Origin: Anolis sagrei
Lineage: Eukaryota; Chordata; Lepidosauria; Squamata; Anolidae
Assembly: GCF_037176765.1 (NCBI RefSeq)
Contig: NC_090025.1
Span: 77,911,545 to 77,975,544, forward strand
Length of the DNA stretch: 64,000 nt
Reading direction: 5' to 3'
In this document: piece after piece, positions 41,150 to 51,660 of the stretch
Layout: each line of letters starts with the position of its first letter
How positions within the stretch are numbered: the first letter of the stretch is position 1
Notes under the pieces: model-generated
Databases searched by the model: none
Told to the model about the DNA's origin: nothing
What the model saw: only the letters and a program-made list of their open reading frames with translations
Made by a program: the position numbers and the translations under genes

Positions 41150-41320
41150 GCAAAGAATGCTCAATGATGGTTTGCCTTCCTTTGAAAGAAAGCCTATAGC
41201 ACCTGATGTAGCTTGGCGGTCTCTCATCCAAGTACCAGTCAGGTCTGATCCTGCTCAACTTCCAAAAACTGACAAGATCGGATGACATCCGGGTATTCAG
41301 ACTCCTTGCTCCCCCTGCAA
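41150..41320 (-). mobile_element. 5S rRNA-derived SINE, minus strand
   Basis: On the plus strand AAAGCCTATAGCACCTGATG and GGTCTCTCATCCAAGTACCA match the reverse complement of 5S rRNA (AGTACTTGGATGGGAGACC). The SINE body follows at lower coordinates (TTTGCCTTCCTTTGAAAG). Second 5S-derived copy in the window. Confidence 0.75.
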
Positions 41321-41402
41321 AGGCAAACCCCTCTATAGAAACCTTGCTAAGCAAACCTCAGGGTCGCCATAAGTCGGGAAAGACTCGAAGGGACACAACA
41401 AC
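41321..41402 (+). mobile_element. Sauria SINE 3' end with BovB-like tail
   Basis: TAGAAACCTTGCTAAGCAAA, AGGGTCGCCATAAGTCGGGA and GACACAACAACAG. Separate from, and opposite to, the 5S SINE beside it. Confidence 0.7.
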
Positions 41403-41512
41403 AGGGAAACCAATGGCTCCTGTCCTCTCTAGAAAGGCTTCTGAAGCCCAGTTGTGGCCCAAAAAGCAAAAGAACACGGCCAGCCAAAGCATCACCTCCC
41501 AGCACCGCTCAC

Positions 41513-41650
41513 CTGACGGAGAAAGAGTGAAAGACTTCCGGGATTGCAGCACGGAATCAACCGGAGGGTCCGGGGAGAGGAAGTGACGTCGTTGTCCCCA
41601 TCTTCCCTCATGAGGGGGCGGGACAGAGAATGAATGACTGTAACACATAG
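41513..41650 (-). promoter_or_regulatory. GUF1: GUF1 promoter and non-coding first exon
   Basis: A GC-rich, CpG-containing patch in otherwise AT-rich DNA. On the minus strand the sequence TCCGTCAG is followed by donor GTGAGCGG at 41512, so an untranslated first exon probably ends at 41513. On the plus strand there are an ETS motif ACTTCCGG at 41534-41541, a joined ETS/CRE motif AGGAAGTGACGTCG at 41578-41591, a YY1-like AAGATGG (minus strand, near 41597-41603) and a GC box GGGGGCGGG at 41614-41622. No TATA box. This is the usual make-up of a housekeeping, nuclear-encoded mitochondrial gene promoter. The start site is inferred. Confidence 0.7.
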
Positions 41651-41886
41651 AGATAGAAAGTGTAGAGTAAAACACGCCCATCCACATTTTTATTTAGTAA
41701 CAGGACACAAGTCGCTGTTTTATTGTTGTGTTCCTTCAAGTAGTTGAACTGGCACGAGGAGCAGCAGTCATGAAACCAATACTTTAAATCCCAAATCAAT
41801 ACAGTGTCGTCAAGTTATTTCTAATGTATATAGCTTACTCTATCACAGGGAGTTTCAAAAGACATCTATTTCTGTTTTATTGACTA

Positions 41887-43055
41887 CTAGTTGTACCCAC
41901 CACGCGTTGCTGTGGCCAACCTTCCCTCCTTCTTTCTCTCCTTTCTTTCTCTCCTTCCTTCCTTCCTTCCTCCCTCTTTCCTTCCCTCTTTTTCTTTCCC
42001 TTCTTCTCTACCTTTCTTTCCTTCTCTCTTTCCCTCTTTCTCACCTCCTTCCTTCCATCTTTCCTTTCTTTCCTTCTTTATCTCCTTCCCTCCTTCTTTC
42101 CCTCCTTCCTTCTCTACCCTTCTTTCTTTCCTTCTCTCCTTCCCTCTTTCTCTCCCTCCTTATCTCCTTCCTTCTCTACCCTTCTTTTTTTCCTCCCTTC
42201 TCTCCTTCCCTCCTTCTTTCCCTTCTCTCCCTCCTTCTCTCCTTCCCTCCTTTTCCTTCTTTCTTTCCTTCCTTCTCTCCTTCCTTCCTTCTTTTGTGTG
42301 TGTATATGTATATGCATTTATTTATTTATTTATTTATTTATTTACAGCATTTATATTCCGCCCTTTTCACCCCGCAGGGGACTCAGGGCAGATTACAGTG
42401 TACACATACATGGCAAACATTCAATGCCAATTTTGACATACAACATATACAGACATAGACAGAGGCTATTTACCTTTTTCTGGCCGCCAGGGGAGCTGTC
42501 GCTTTCATCGTCCATCTGCGACACTGATGAAGTACTTCCGCATTCCCCGCATGCTTTTGCTGGAGTCTTTTTTTATGGCCTCATAAATTAGTTAATTTAG
42601 CCTCCCCACACTTTAAGGTGGTACCTTATTTTCCTACTTGACAGATGCAACTGTCTTTTGGGTTGCAAAGGTCGACAACAGGCTACACAATTGGTTGGAA
42701 ACCCACTCCAACCCGGGCTGGCTTCGAACTTATGACCTTTTGGTCAGAGTGATCTTAATGCAGCTGACACTCAGCCAGCTGCGCCACAATCCCGGTGCGT
42801 ATATGTGTGTATACATGTGTGTTTGGATGTGTGTATGTATATATATATGGTTTTGTGCGTGTGTTGTAATGTATTTTGGGGTGTTTTTTTTTTTGCTTTT
42901 TGGGTCTTTTCTGCTGTGTTTTTCAGTGTTTTTATGAGTAATGGTCACTCATTGGCCTGAGAGGTGTCTTGTGTCCAAATTTGGTGTCAATTTGTCCAGT
43001 GGTTTTTGAGTTCTGTTAATCCCACAAACGAACATTACATTTTTATTTATATAGA
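41887..43055 (-). mobile_element. Helitron, non-autonomous, 1169 bp, inside BovB
   Basis: 5' end TCTATATAAATAAAAATG at 43055, 3' hairpin GGCCACAGCAACGCGTGGTG then GGTACAACTAG at 41887. Contains a CT-rich tract (41920-42295, the mirror of the GA tract in the dimer) and a nested SINE (42318-42800). It interrupts BovB exactly between A (41886) and T (43056). Confidence 0.9.
42318..42800 (-). mobile_element. tRNA-derived SINE with L2-type tail
   Basis: Read on the minus strand: CGGGATTGTGGCGCAGCTGG (box A), GGTCATAAGTTCGAAGCC (box B), body, then an L2-like tail CCCCTGCGGGGTGAAAAGGG and an AAAT repeat. A second full copy is at 45355-45818. Confidence 0.8.
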
Positions 43056-43994
43056 TTCTAAAGCCTTTGACTGTGTGGATCATAATAAATTGACTGTGTG
43101 GATCATAATAAAAGTTCTTTATTTGGGCATACCAAATCACCTTGTCTCTCTCCTGAGGAATCTGTATAATGACCAAGTAGCAACAGTCAGAATGACCATG
43201 GAACAACAGACTGGTTCAAGATTGGGAAAGGCGTATGGCAGGGTTGTATACTCTGGGTTTAGCTGGGTTGCAGCTAAACATCAAAAAACCAAGATTATGG
43301 CAACAAGAATTATTGATAACTGGCAAATAGAGGGAGAAAACCTAGAGGCAGTGACAAACTCTGTATTTCTAGGTGCAAAGATTACTGCAGACACAGACTG
43401 AAGCCAGGAAATCAGGAGACACTTACTTCTTGGTAGGAGAGCAATGACCAATCTTGATAAAATAGTGAAGAGTAGAGAAATCACATTGGCAACAAAGATC
43501 TGCATAGTAAAAGCAATGGTATTTCCCGTAGTCACCTACGGATGTGAGAGCTGGACCATAAGGAAGACTGAGCGAAGGAAGATAGATGCTTTTGAACTGT
43601 GGTGTTGGAGGAAAGTTCTGAGAGTGCCTTGGACTGCGAGAAGATCCAACCAGTCCATACTTCAGGAAAAAACCCCGACTGCTCACTAGAGGGAAGGATA
43701 TTAGAGGCCAAGATGAAGTATTTTGGCCACATCATGAGAAGACAGGAAAGCTTAGAGAAGACAATGATGCTGGGGAAAATGGAAGGAAAAAGGAAGAGGG
43801 GCCAACCAAGGGCAAGATAGATAGATGGCATCCTTGAAGTGACTGGCTTGACTCGAAGGAGCTGTGGGTGGTGACGGCCGACAGGGAGCTCTTGCGTAGG
43901 CTGGTCCGTGAGGTCACAAAGAGTCAGAAGCAATTGAACAAATGAACAACAACATCCCAGGCTTTTCAAGACAAATGTGTTCAGAATAGGCTGG

Positions 43995-44085
43995 GGCTCC
44001 ATCTACAATGCCATATTATTCAGTTTCTGAATCCAGATGTATCTGCTTTGAACTGGATTGTATGGAGGTGTAGATCCAGCCTGTG
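43995..44085. mobile_element. MITE of the CTACACTGCC family
   Basis: GGGGCTCCATCTACAATGCC and ATCTGCTTTGAACTGGATTG, ending GGTGTAGATCCAGCC. Confidence 0.6.
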
Positions 44086-44169
44086 AGAGTATGACCTTCT
44101 CGTTTTCAGATAAATTTTTAAAATCCCATTGTATCTGAGTGGATGGTGTGATGAGCTGTATCTTCATCC

Positions 44170-45355
44170 CAGGTTTCGAATGCTATGTTGATGGGTTGCT
44201 GTGAGTTTTCAGGCTGAATAGCCATGTTCCAGAAGCATTATCACCTGATGTTTCACCCACATCTATGGCAGGCATACTCAGAGATTGATAGGTCTGTTGT
44301 AAACTAGGTATGATGGCACACTGGGAAGATTAAGGAGAAAACTAAATGTGTCTGGCTATTTTCCCAGTGACCATCGGTATGCCCTAATTACTTTAATGCC
44401 CCCAAAAATAAAATTCTAAAAACAAGGTTAAATTCAACAATTGTTTACTGAACAATCAAGGTATAAAAGTACAGTTTGATTATGATGGTGTTAGAACAGT
44501 GAAATATAAACTCTGAGGTAACAAACTACTATAATTTCTATGAGGTAAATATAACTATAAACTATGGGGAATGTATGACTATAACTATTCTATGAGGTAA
44601 ATATTATATAAACTATAAACTCTAAGGCATATATGTATTATCTATGAACTATGGCAAATATGGCTATTAACTATTGCATGTATATGACTATCTATCTATA
44701 ATCTATAAACTTTGACAAATATAACTATTCTATGAAACGTGCTATCTATGAACTCTCTATCTATAGGGCAAATACTATCTATTCTATGGCAAGTATGTGA
44801 TAAGGATGGCCTGTTCAAATTGCTAGGCCAGACCAGACATTATCTGGCAACTATCTATAAGCTATGACCAACAAAGAAAGGAATAAAAAGTCTTTCACCA
44901 GCCCATTCTGGCTCTGAGTCAGATGGGCTGCACAAACTGAGCTCGGACTCTAGGGGGAACCTAAGCTTCTCCCCTAAACTTGGCAAAATGGAACAGTCCA
45001 ACTTGGAAATAAACAGGCCGAGACTTCACACTAGGCAAATGGGGTTTACATATCTGGAATGTCCAGGGTGGAGGAAAGCAGTGAATGTTGCTATTGGTCA
45101 CCTTAATTAGCATTGAATGGCCTTGCAGCCTCAAACCCTGGCTGCTTCCTGGCTGGGGGCCTTCTTTGTTGAGAGGTGTTAGCTGGCCCTGATTGATTCT
45201 GGTCTATAATTTCCCTGCTATTTGAATGTTGCTCTTTATTTACTGTCCTGATTTTGGAGTTTTTTAAATACAGATAGCCAGATTTTGTTCATTTTCATGA
45301 TTTCCTCCTTTCTGTTGAAATTGTCCAAATGCTTGTGGATTTCAATGGCTTCTCT
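44170..45355 (-). mobile_element. Older Penelope-like element with degenerate repeats inside
   Basis: Terminal sequence at 44195-44290 (GCTGAATAGCCATGTTCCAG, CACCCACATCTATGGCAGGC) and the region after the endonuclease at 45040-45355 (GGTCACCTTAATTAGCATTG, CAGATTTTGTTCATTTTCAT). Between them, 44500-44800 is an AT-rich stretch of loosely repeated CTATGAGGTAAATAT and CTATAAACT-type units. Confidence 0.65.
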
Positions 45356-45818
45356 TTATTTATTTATTTTATTTACAGTTCTTATATTCCGCCCTTCTCA
45401 CCCCGCAGGGGACTCAGGGCGGATTACAGTAAACACATATATGGCAAACATTCAATGCCAGTTTGACAAACAACATTTAACAGACAAAGGCTATTTAACT
45501 TTTTTCTGGCCGCCAGGGGAGTTGCTGCTTTTCATCGTCCATCAACGACACCGATGAAGTTCTTCCGCATTCCACATTCCCCGGAGTCTTCTTTCTTTAT
45601 GGCCTCATAAATTAGTTAAATTTAGCCTCCCACACAAGGTGGTCCCTTATTTTCCTACTTGACAGATGCAACTGTCTTTCGGGTTGCAAAGGTCGACAAC
45701 GGGCTACACAATGGCTGGACACCCACTCCAGCCCGGGCTGGCTTCGAACTCATGACCTTTTGGTCAGAGTGATCTTAATGCAGCTGACACTCAGCCAGCT
45801 GCGCCACAATCCCGGTGT
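45355..45818 (-). mobile_element. tRNA-derived SINE with L2-type tail
   Basis: Same structure as 42318-42800: box A GGCGCAGCTGGC and box B GGTCATGAGTTCGAAGCC on the minus strand, body with AACCCGAAAGACAGTTGC, tail CCCCTGCGGGGTGAGAAGGG. Inserted into the Penelope copy before it. Confidence 0.8.
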
Positions 45819-46179
45819 TTGTTTGTTTCCTAGGAGGAAATGAAATATTCCTTTTTCATTCTACTTTGTTTCTTATTTGAAATTTCATTTGCTTCTGCAG
45901 CCAGAGGGGGAAAGACAATATTAACCAAGAAGTGCCGTCTTCAGAGAATGGAACAGTCAGTCTATCATTCCAAGCTATAAAAAGTTTACAATCAACGAGG
46001 GACAACAAGGAAGTGACTGCTCTGCGCTGGCTCGCTGCTACAGAGCTATGAAGATAGCGCATGCGCTTTAGAAGCCAGTGGAAAGTGGAAAGTCTGCCCT
46101 CTTATGGAGCCAGGAGGTTTTACACCTTCTCCATCAGTTCTATAAACAGCGAAGCCTTGCTTCTCAAGATGCTCATCTA

Positions 46180-46310
46180 GGGTTGGGTCTGCACTGTCCT
46201 ATGTCCCAGGATCGGATCCCAGATTATCTGCTTTGAACTGGATTATATGAGTGTCCACTGGCATATAATCTGGGATAAAAAGATAATCTGGGATCATATC
46301 CTGGAATATA
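46180..46310. mobile_element. MITE of the CTACACTGCC family
   Basis: TCTGCACTGTCCTATGTCCC, CTGCTTTGAACTGGATTATA and GGGATCATATCCTGG. Confidence 0.6.
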
Positions 46311-46324
46311 TAATAACTTTAATA

Positions 46325-46720
46325 AATAATAACTTTACAAAAGTTTGCTCCAGGCACTGTCAGGCCATTATATGCTAATCAAGGTGGTCAGTTGAAACAT
46401 TCACACCTAGCTCCAGCAGACAAGAGTCCTTTGTCCCGCCCTGGTCATTCCACAGATATATAAACCCTTTTTCCTAGTTCCAACAGACCTCACTACCTCC
46501 GAGGATGCTTGCCATAGATGCAGGCGAAACGTCAGGAAAGAATGCCTCTAGACCATGGCCATATAGCCCGAAAAACCCTACAACAACCCAGTGATTCCGG
46601 CCATGAAAGCTTTCAACAATACAATAATAACTCTATTTATAACACACCCTATCTCACCAAGGGGACTCAGACCAGTTTCCAACAAAGGATGGCAAACATT
46701 CAATGCCATAGAACAATACA
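46325..46720 (+). mobile_element. Penelope-like element 3' end, then a SINE/L2-tail fragment
   Basis: TTTGCTCCAGGCACTGTCAG, CAAGGTGGTCAGTTGAAACA, GATGCAGGCGAAACGTCAGG and GGCCATGAAAGCTTTCAACA. From 46622 an L2-tail-like piece (CAAGGGGACTCAGACC, GGCAAACATTCAATGCC). Confidence 0.75.
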
Positions 46721-46894
46721 AAATGAACAAATAGCCCCATAAATAAAGCATCTATTGCAAATTATAACAACTACTCACAAAGTTTGAATAAATAAAGCAT
46801 ATACATCTATCAAACCTACAAAGTAACAAAATAATCAGTTTAGAAACAATTTAAAACAGTTAAAATAACCATAGTAATATCATTTATTATTATC

Positions 46895-47105
46895 AAAGCC
46901 TAGAGAAGACAATTATGCTGGGGAAAGTGGAAGGCAAAAGGAAGAGGGGCTGACCAAGGGCAAGATGGATGGATGGCATCCTTGAAGTGACTGGACTGAC
47001 CTTGAAGGAGTTGGGGGTGGTGACGGCCGACAGGGAGCTCTGGCGTGGGCTGGTCCATGAGGTCACGAAGAGTCGGAGACGACTGAATGAATGAACAACA
47101 ACAAT
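46895..47105 (+). mobile_element. BovB LINE 3' end
   Basis: GAGAAGACAATTATGCTGGG, GATGGATGGATGGCATCCTT and AGAGTCGGAGACGACTGAAT, ending GAACAACAACAATAA. Third BovB copy in the window. Confidence 0.85.
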
Positions 47106-47429
47106 AACATTTATCCGCCGCCAACAAGCCAGAGTAAGGTGTTGTGTTCTAGTCAAGGTTGTACAACATAATATTCTAATCTTCCTCTCCGTAAACTAAA
47201 GAACAAAAATATGTTTGGACAATGTAGCATAGGACAGTGTAGCCTAGGAAGAGCCTTTGGACAATATAGCCTATAGGACAGTGTGGCCTAGGAAGAGAGC
47301 AACTAGTTTTGTTTTAGCATTGGATGACGACTCGGGGTTCAAATTCTTGGTTGTGCCATTTGGTGACCTTGGTCAAGTCACACACTCTTAAACTCAGAGG
47401 GAGGCAGACACAAACCTCTTCTGAACAAC

Positions 47430-47690
47430 TCTTCACCTGGTTTAAAACCCTTGTGCCAGCATGACTGAATACCAACAAGTTGGAGATTCAAAGCTGGGAG
47501 AGCTCAGATGAGCTCCCTCTGTCAGCTCCTGCTCCCCATGCGGGGACATGAGAGAAGCCTCCTACAAGGATGGCAAAACATCCGGCCATCCCCTGGGCAA
47601 CGTCTTTGAGGACGGCCAATTCTCTCACACCAGAAGCGACTTGAAGTTTCTCAAGTCGCTCCTGGCATGAAAAAGAAAAACCTGATTGAA
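47430..47690 (+). mobile_element. tRNA-derived SINE of the second family
   Basis: CCTTGTGCCAGCATGACTGA, GAGAGAAGCCTCCTACAAGG, CATCCCCTGGGCAACGTC and CTCAAGTCGCTCCTGGCATG. Same family as 24028-24256 and 56515-56785 (minus). Confidence 0.75.
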
Positions 47691-47714
47691 GAAATATTGG
47701 TTGATTAATTGATC

Positions 47715-48055
47715 AAATGATCAGCCACCTCGCTAATGGCATTTCGGAAAAAACTGAAAACTTGGATGTTCGAGCAAGTTTTCAACTAATTCCGATGTGA
47801 TGATGTTTTGATCATGGACTAGCAATCAAGGATAACGAATTGGATTACGACTTTAACTATGAGATGTTCCGGTCTGTATTGGTGGCCCAATACTATGTAT
47901 GTATATGTATGTATTTTTATATTTTATTTTATATTTTTAAAGTGAATATTGTATTTTTAAATATGTTGTAAACCGCAATGAGTCGCTGCACAGGCTGAGA
48001 TATTAGCGGTATACAAGTGTACTAAATAAATAAATAAATAAATAAATAAATGGAT
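47715..48055 (+). mobile_element. L2-like LINE 3' end
   Basis: GCATTTCGGAAAAAACTGAA and ACTTGGATGTTCGAGCAAG match the ORF2 end (FRKKLKTWMFEQ). 3' end GTAAACCGCAATGAGTCGCT and GCGGTATACAAGTG, then an AAAT repeat. Confidence 0.75.
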
Positions 48056-48389
48056 TTAATACATGGAGAATTAATACAGTTTAATACCTCTTTAACTCCC
48101 ATGGTCAGTGCTATGGGATCATGGTGAAAGGGGAACTATGCATGCTCTCAGAGGTTCCCTTCTCGTCTGCTCTCAAGGGGGTGGTGCGGGGATGGACAAC
48201 ATGGACAAGTCTGAGTGAAAGAGGGTCTACCCTAGCAAACCTTTTGTATCGTTATCCCAATACCCCCGTGTATATGGGATATATTGAGCATGGTGATCAG
48301 ATCATGATATGAATAAACATAACAGTTTAAATAATGTACCAGTAAGTCCTTCTCGCAGACCACCATGAGAATTTCAGACCACCATGAGA

Positions 48390-48550
48390 ACCGGGCTACA
48401 TGCCTGCTGCTTGGCCATTAAACCCACTGATGACCTTGGGCAAGTCACAGTCTCTCAGCCTCAGAGGAAAACAATGAAAGGTTATTCTGAACCAATCCTA
48501 CCAAGATAATACTGTGAAAAATTTGTCTTAGGACAGAAATGACTTGATGT
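48390..48550 (+). mobile_element. Sauria-type SINE, partial
   Basis: GACCTTGGGCAAGTCACAGT, CAGAGGAAAACAATGAAAGG and ACTTGATGTCACACAACAA. Confidence 0.6.
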
Positions 48551-48894
48551 CACACAACAATTAATACTTCAGGAAGCTGTACTACAAATATTTAACAAAA
48601 TCTTATAGAAACCTAATTTTTAAAATATATTACAGCAGGTCAGGAATCTTGTGGGCTTTCAGAAGCTGACCTGCAAATCCCAGCATATATAGCAAACATA
48701 GTGGGAAATACTGGGAATTGTACTCCAACAATCTGTGGCAGGCCAAATGCTTCTGGGGGATACAGTATGAACACATAAATTAATTGATAAAAATAACTGA
48801 AGGCAATAACACAATTTATTGAAAATAATATAATTGCAAATCATGGTAACTGTCAACCTTAGCAACTAGTGAGTTATGGTATAATGGTCTGTGC

Positions 48895-49125
48895 ATGGTT
48901 TGTGTCAGCATGGTGGAATGGTTTGAGTGTTGGACTACAGCTCTAGAGAATGGGGTTCAAATCCCCCTCAGCTATGGCAACCCACTGGCAGACCTTGGGT
49001 AAGTCACACTCTCTCAGGCGAAGGCAAAAGCAAGCCCCCTCTGAACAAATCTTGCCAAGAAAACCTGTGATAGGTTCATCTTAGGGTCGCAATAAATCAG
49101 TAATAACTTGAAGACACACAAGAGA
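48895..49125 (+). mobile_element. Sauria-type SINE, full length
   Basis: GTGGAATGGTTTGAGTGTTG (box A region), GGGGTTCAAATCCCCCTCAG (box B region), CTTGGGTAAGTCACACTCTC, TAGGGTCGCAATAAATCAGT and AAGACACACAAGAG. Confidence 0.75.
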
Positions 49126-49574
49126 ATGACAGACAATTAAGGAAATGATCAGGAAAATGCCTGAGCAAACAAGCCTTTAGCTGGTTAAAGTTATGGACAT
49201 GCCCCAACACTGAGAGCCGGCCTAATTGTGAGTAGCACAAGGAGCAATTTATTCATTACTTCATATATACTGTGCAAGCAATTGCTTATACTTGGGCACA
49301 AGTTAAGTGGCAAGATGCTGTAATCTAGAAGGGCAATATAGGGAATAATGCATTGCACAGCAAAGCAAAACCGACAGCTTCTTAAGGATGTACTTAAACG
49401 TTACTCTACAAATCACTGACTCAGTGCTATTCACCTGCATTTCTCAACACCTGCAAATAACACTAGAAAAATGTCTCTCTGGGCCAATATTCAGAGAAGC
49501 CAAAGAAACAGCAGAATCTGTGATTATTGGTGTTTTTTTTTTAAAAAAAAAAAAAAAAAGCTGTTCAAAACTGT

Positions 49575-49870
49575 CCATATATGCAAACACATGCATCTAT
49601 GGCAAGCATCCTCAGAGGTAGTGAGGTCTGTTGGAACTAGGAAAAAGGGTTTATATATCTGTGGAATGACCAGGGTGGGACAAAGGACTCTTGTCTGCTG
49701 GAGCTAGGTGTGAATGTTTCAACTGACCACCTTGATTAGCATTTAATGGCTTGGAAGTGCCTGGGGGAATCTTTTTTTGTTGAGAGGTGATTTGATGTGC
49801 CTGATTGTTTACTCTCTATTGTTTTGCTGTTTATCTACAATATTTTAGTCTGGTCCAAGAGGAGGCAATA
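49575..49870 (-). mobile_element. Penelope-like element fragment
   Basis: ATGCATCTATGGCAAGCATC, GAATGACCAGGGTGGGACAA and ACCACCTTGATTAGCATTTA. Corresponds to 38500-38720 of the large palindrome. Confidence 0.7.
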
Positions 49871-50104
49871 AGTGACACTAACCTTAGTAATGCCATGAAC
49901 TCAAATACGTGGATTTTCTTTTAACCCACATTTTTGACATTGCTCATCATCAAGTAACACCTTTAACACAAAAGGCAGATATGCACTTGTTGACATCCTG
50001 AAATACAAATATGATACTGAAGGCATCTAAGAAATTATGTCTTAATTACGTCACAATAATGGAAACATGCATTGATTTCTTATATCCTTTGCCAAGCAGA
50101 TGTT

Positions 50105-50405
50105 TTATGGGTACCTTTCCATTATCCATGCAGAGGCCACAAGGGGGTGTTAGAAAGAGAAGGATAGTCCATTTTATGTTGACGGGAGTTGGAAAGCCAT
50201 TTCCCTCATTTTCACTGGTTATTCCCCCTCCCCACTTTCCATGTCATAAATGAGGGTTGTTTCAGTGATGAGAGCATGGGTGGCCGGAATAACAGGGGAG
50301 AATGGTTTTCCTCCTTCAACCCACCCTCCACCCCCATAAAATGGACAATCCTTCCCTCTCAAGCGCCCCCTTGTGGCCTCCCCTCAGATAAAGGACCAGT
50401 ACCAT
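50105..50405. mobile_element. Old foldback element
   Basis: Left GAGGCCACAAGGGGGTGTTA and AGTCCATTTTATGTTGAC face right CATAAAATGGACAATCCTTC and GCGCCCCCTTGTGGCCTC as an inverted repeat of about 80 bp per arm, perhaps 75% alike, around a 130-bp centre. Confidence 0.65.
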
Positions 50406-50409
50406 TATA

Positions 50410-50744
50410 TATTATACAGTGACAGAGTATTGAAAGCTCAGATAATTAGTGGAGGAATCAAAGATCTAGAGTAATTGTATGCATTGTTTACAATCATTTA
50501 GAGCTGTGCTGCCACCATAATCTTCAAACTGACATTTGAGTGACAGAGGCAGGATGGTGTTGTCTACTGCAAAGGCTGCGTTATTGCTTGTTTCCCCTTC
50601 AATTGGCCTGAAAGTTTGTCAGACAGAGAAGCATTTGCATGCATAAGTGATATTAATGGCCTATAAAATGTAAATTAAGACAATATAAGTAGTCATAGAC
50701 TAGGCATAGGCTAAAATCAAATGGTATTATAACATTCACAGTGT
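50410..50744. other. No repeat recognised
   Basis: AT-rich, apparently single-copy sequence without a plausible exon. It could be unique intergenic DNA or a conserved non-coding element; nothing in the bases decides this. Confidence 0.3.
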
Positions 50745-51055
50745 ATTTATTTACTTTATTTATTTATTTACTTTGCTTATATACCGCTGTTCTCAGCCCA
50801 GGGGCGACTCACAGCGGTGTACAACATAGGGAGAACAAAATTCAAGACACAGTATAAAATAATTGACAATCCAGCAATATACAAAAAACATCGTCATTAC
50901 TACGAAAACCATTCAGCGTCGTCTCATCGTCCAAACCACAATCCGGTATCATTTTCCGTTGTTCCATTTCTATAGTCATTACCGATCATTACACTTCTTG
51001 TTCGAACGCCTTCTTGAACAACCAAGTCTTTAATTGTAAAAATATTTGCCCCATG
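50745..51055 (-). mobile_element. L2-like 3' end
   Basis: TTATTTATTTACTTTGCTTA, TACCGCTGTTCTCAGCCCAG and GGGCGACTCACAGCGGTGTA, the reverse of the tail seen at 47970-48055. The 5' side (CGCCTTCTTGAACAACCAAG) matches the ORF2 end. Confidence 0.65.
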
Positions 51056-51092
51056 AGCCGGTGTGATGTATTGTTGTGACTACTAGACTATG

Positions 51093-51660
51093 GCCCCTTT
51101 CACACAGCTGAGTAAAATCCCACATTATCTGCTTTGAACCAGGATAGCTAACATTGTGGACTTAGATAACCCAGTTCAAAGTAGATATTGTGGGATTTTC
51201 TGAGTTATATGACTGTGTGGAAGGGCCCTTGGTTTCTAGGGGGCCAGAGTTTGAAGCAAAGATGCATTCACACTATAGAAGTAATTTATTTATTATTCAG
51301 AACTTTTATATCCCAATCTTCTCAACCTCCGCAGAGGGACTCAGGCCGGAGTTTAGTACCACTAACTGCCATGGCTCAATGCTATGGAATCCTGGGAGTT
51401 ATGGTTTTACAGAGTCTTTACAGCCAAGGTGTACTGGTGCATCACCAAATTATAACTCCCATTAATTCTAGAGTGTAAATCCACCCCCACTTAGTACACT
51501 CAATTTCAGGGCCCTTCCACACAACTCTATATCCCAGAATATCAAGGCAGAAAATCCCACAATATCTGCTTTGAACTGGGTTATCTGAGTCCACACTCAG
51601 ATAATGTGGGATTTTCCCCCCTTGATATTCTGGAATATAGGGCTGTGTGGAAGGGCCCTC
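51093..51660. mobile_element. Group of hAT-like MITEs
   Basis: 51093-51230 and 51508-51660 belong to the CCTTCCACACAGC family (GGCCCCTTTCACACAGCTGA; GGGCTGTGTGGAAGGGCCCT). Between them a different MITE (GATGCATTCACACTATAGAA ... TTCTAGAGTGTAAATCC) is split by a short L2-tail fragment at about 51290-51355. Confidence 0.65.

Larger units (their letters stand above)
41845..43960 (+). mobile_element. BovB (RTE) LINE, 5'-truncated, split by a Helitron
   Basis: 41845-41886 codes KDIYFCFIDY and 43056 onward continues SKAFDCVDH, the RT block of BovB. Later blocks are [71 protein letters not shown] and KMKYFGHIMRRQESLEKTMM. The YADD stretch has been deleted and the frame shifts several times. The 3' end is the GAACAAATGAACAACAAC tail. 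Confidence 0.9.

Noticed and set aside
41190-41315. Possible functional 5S rRNA gene
   Set aside because: Many substitutions in the internal control region and a SINE body attached; it is a retroposed SINE.
41173-41402. Apparent 5S part and BovB tail of one SINE in opposite directions
   Set aside because: Resolved as two separate insertions: a minus-strand 5S SINE with its body at lower coordinates, and a plus-strand Sauria SINE end.
41880-42458. Long Phe/Ser/Pro-rich frames in the CT-rich tract
   Set aside because: Low-complexity translation of a CCTTCTTT simple repeat inside a Helitron.
48121-48312. 63-codon frame
   Set aside because: Short, isolated, no homology recognised and no exon signals.
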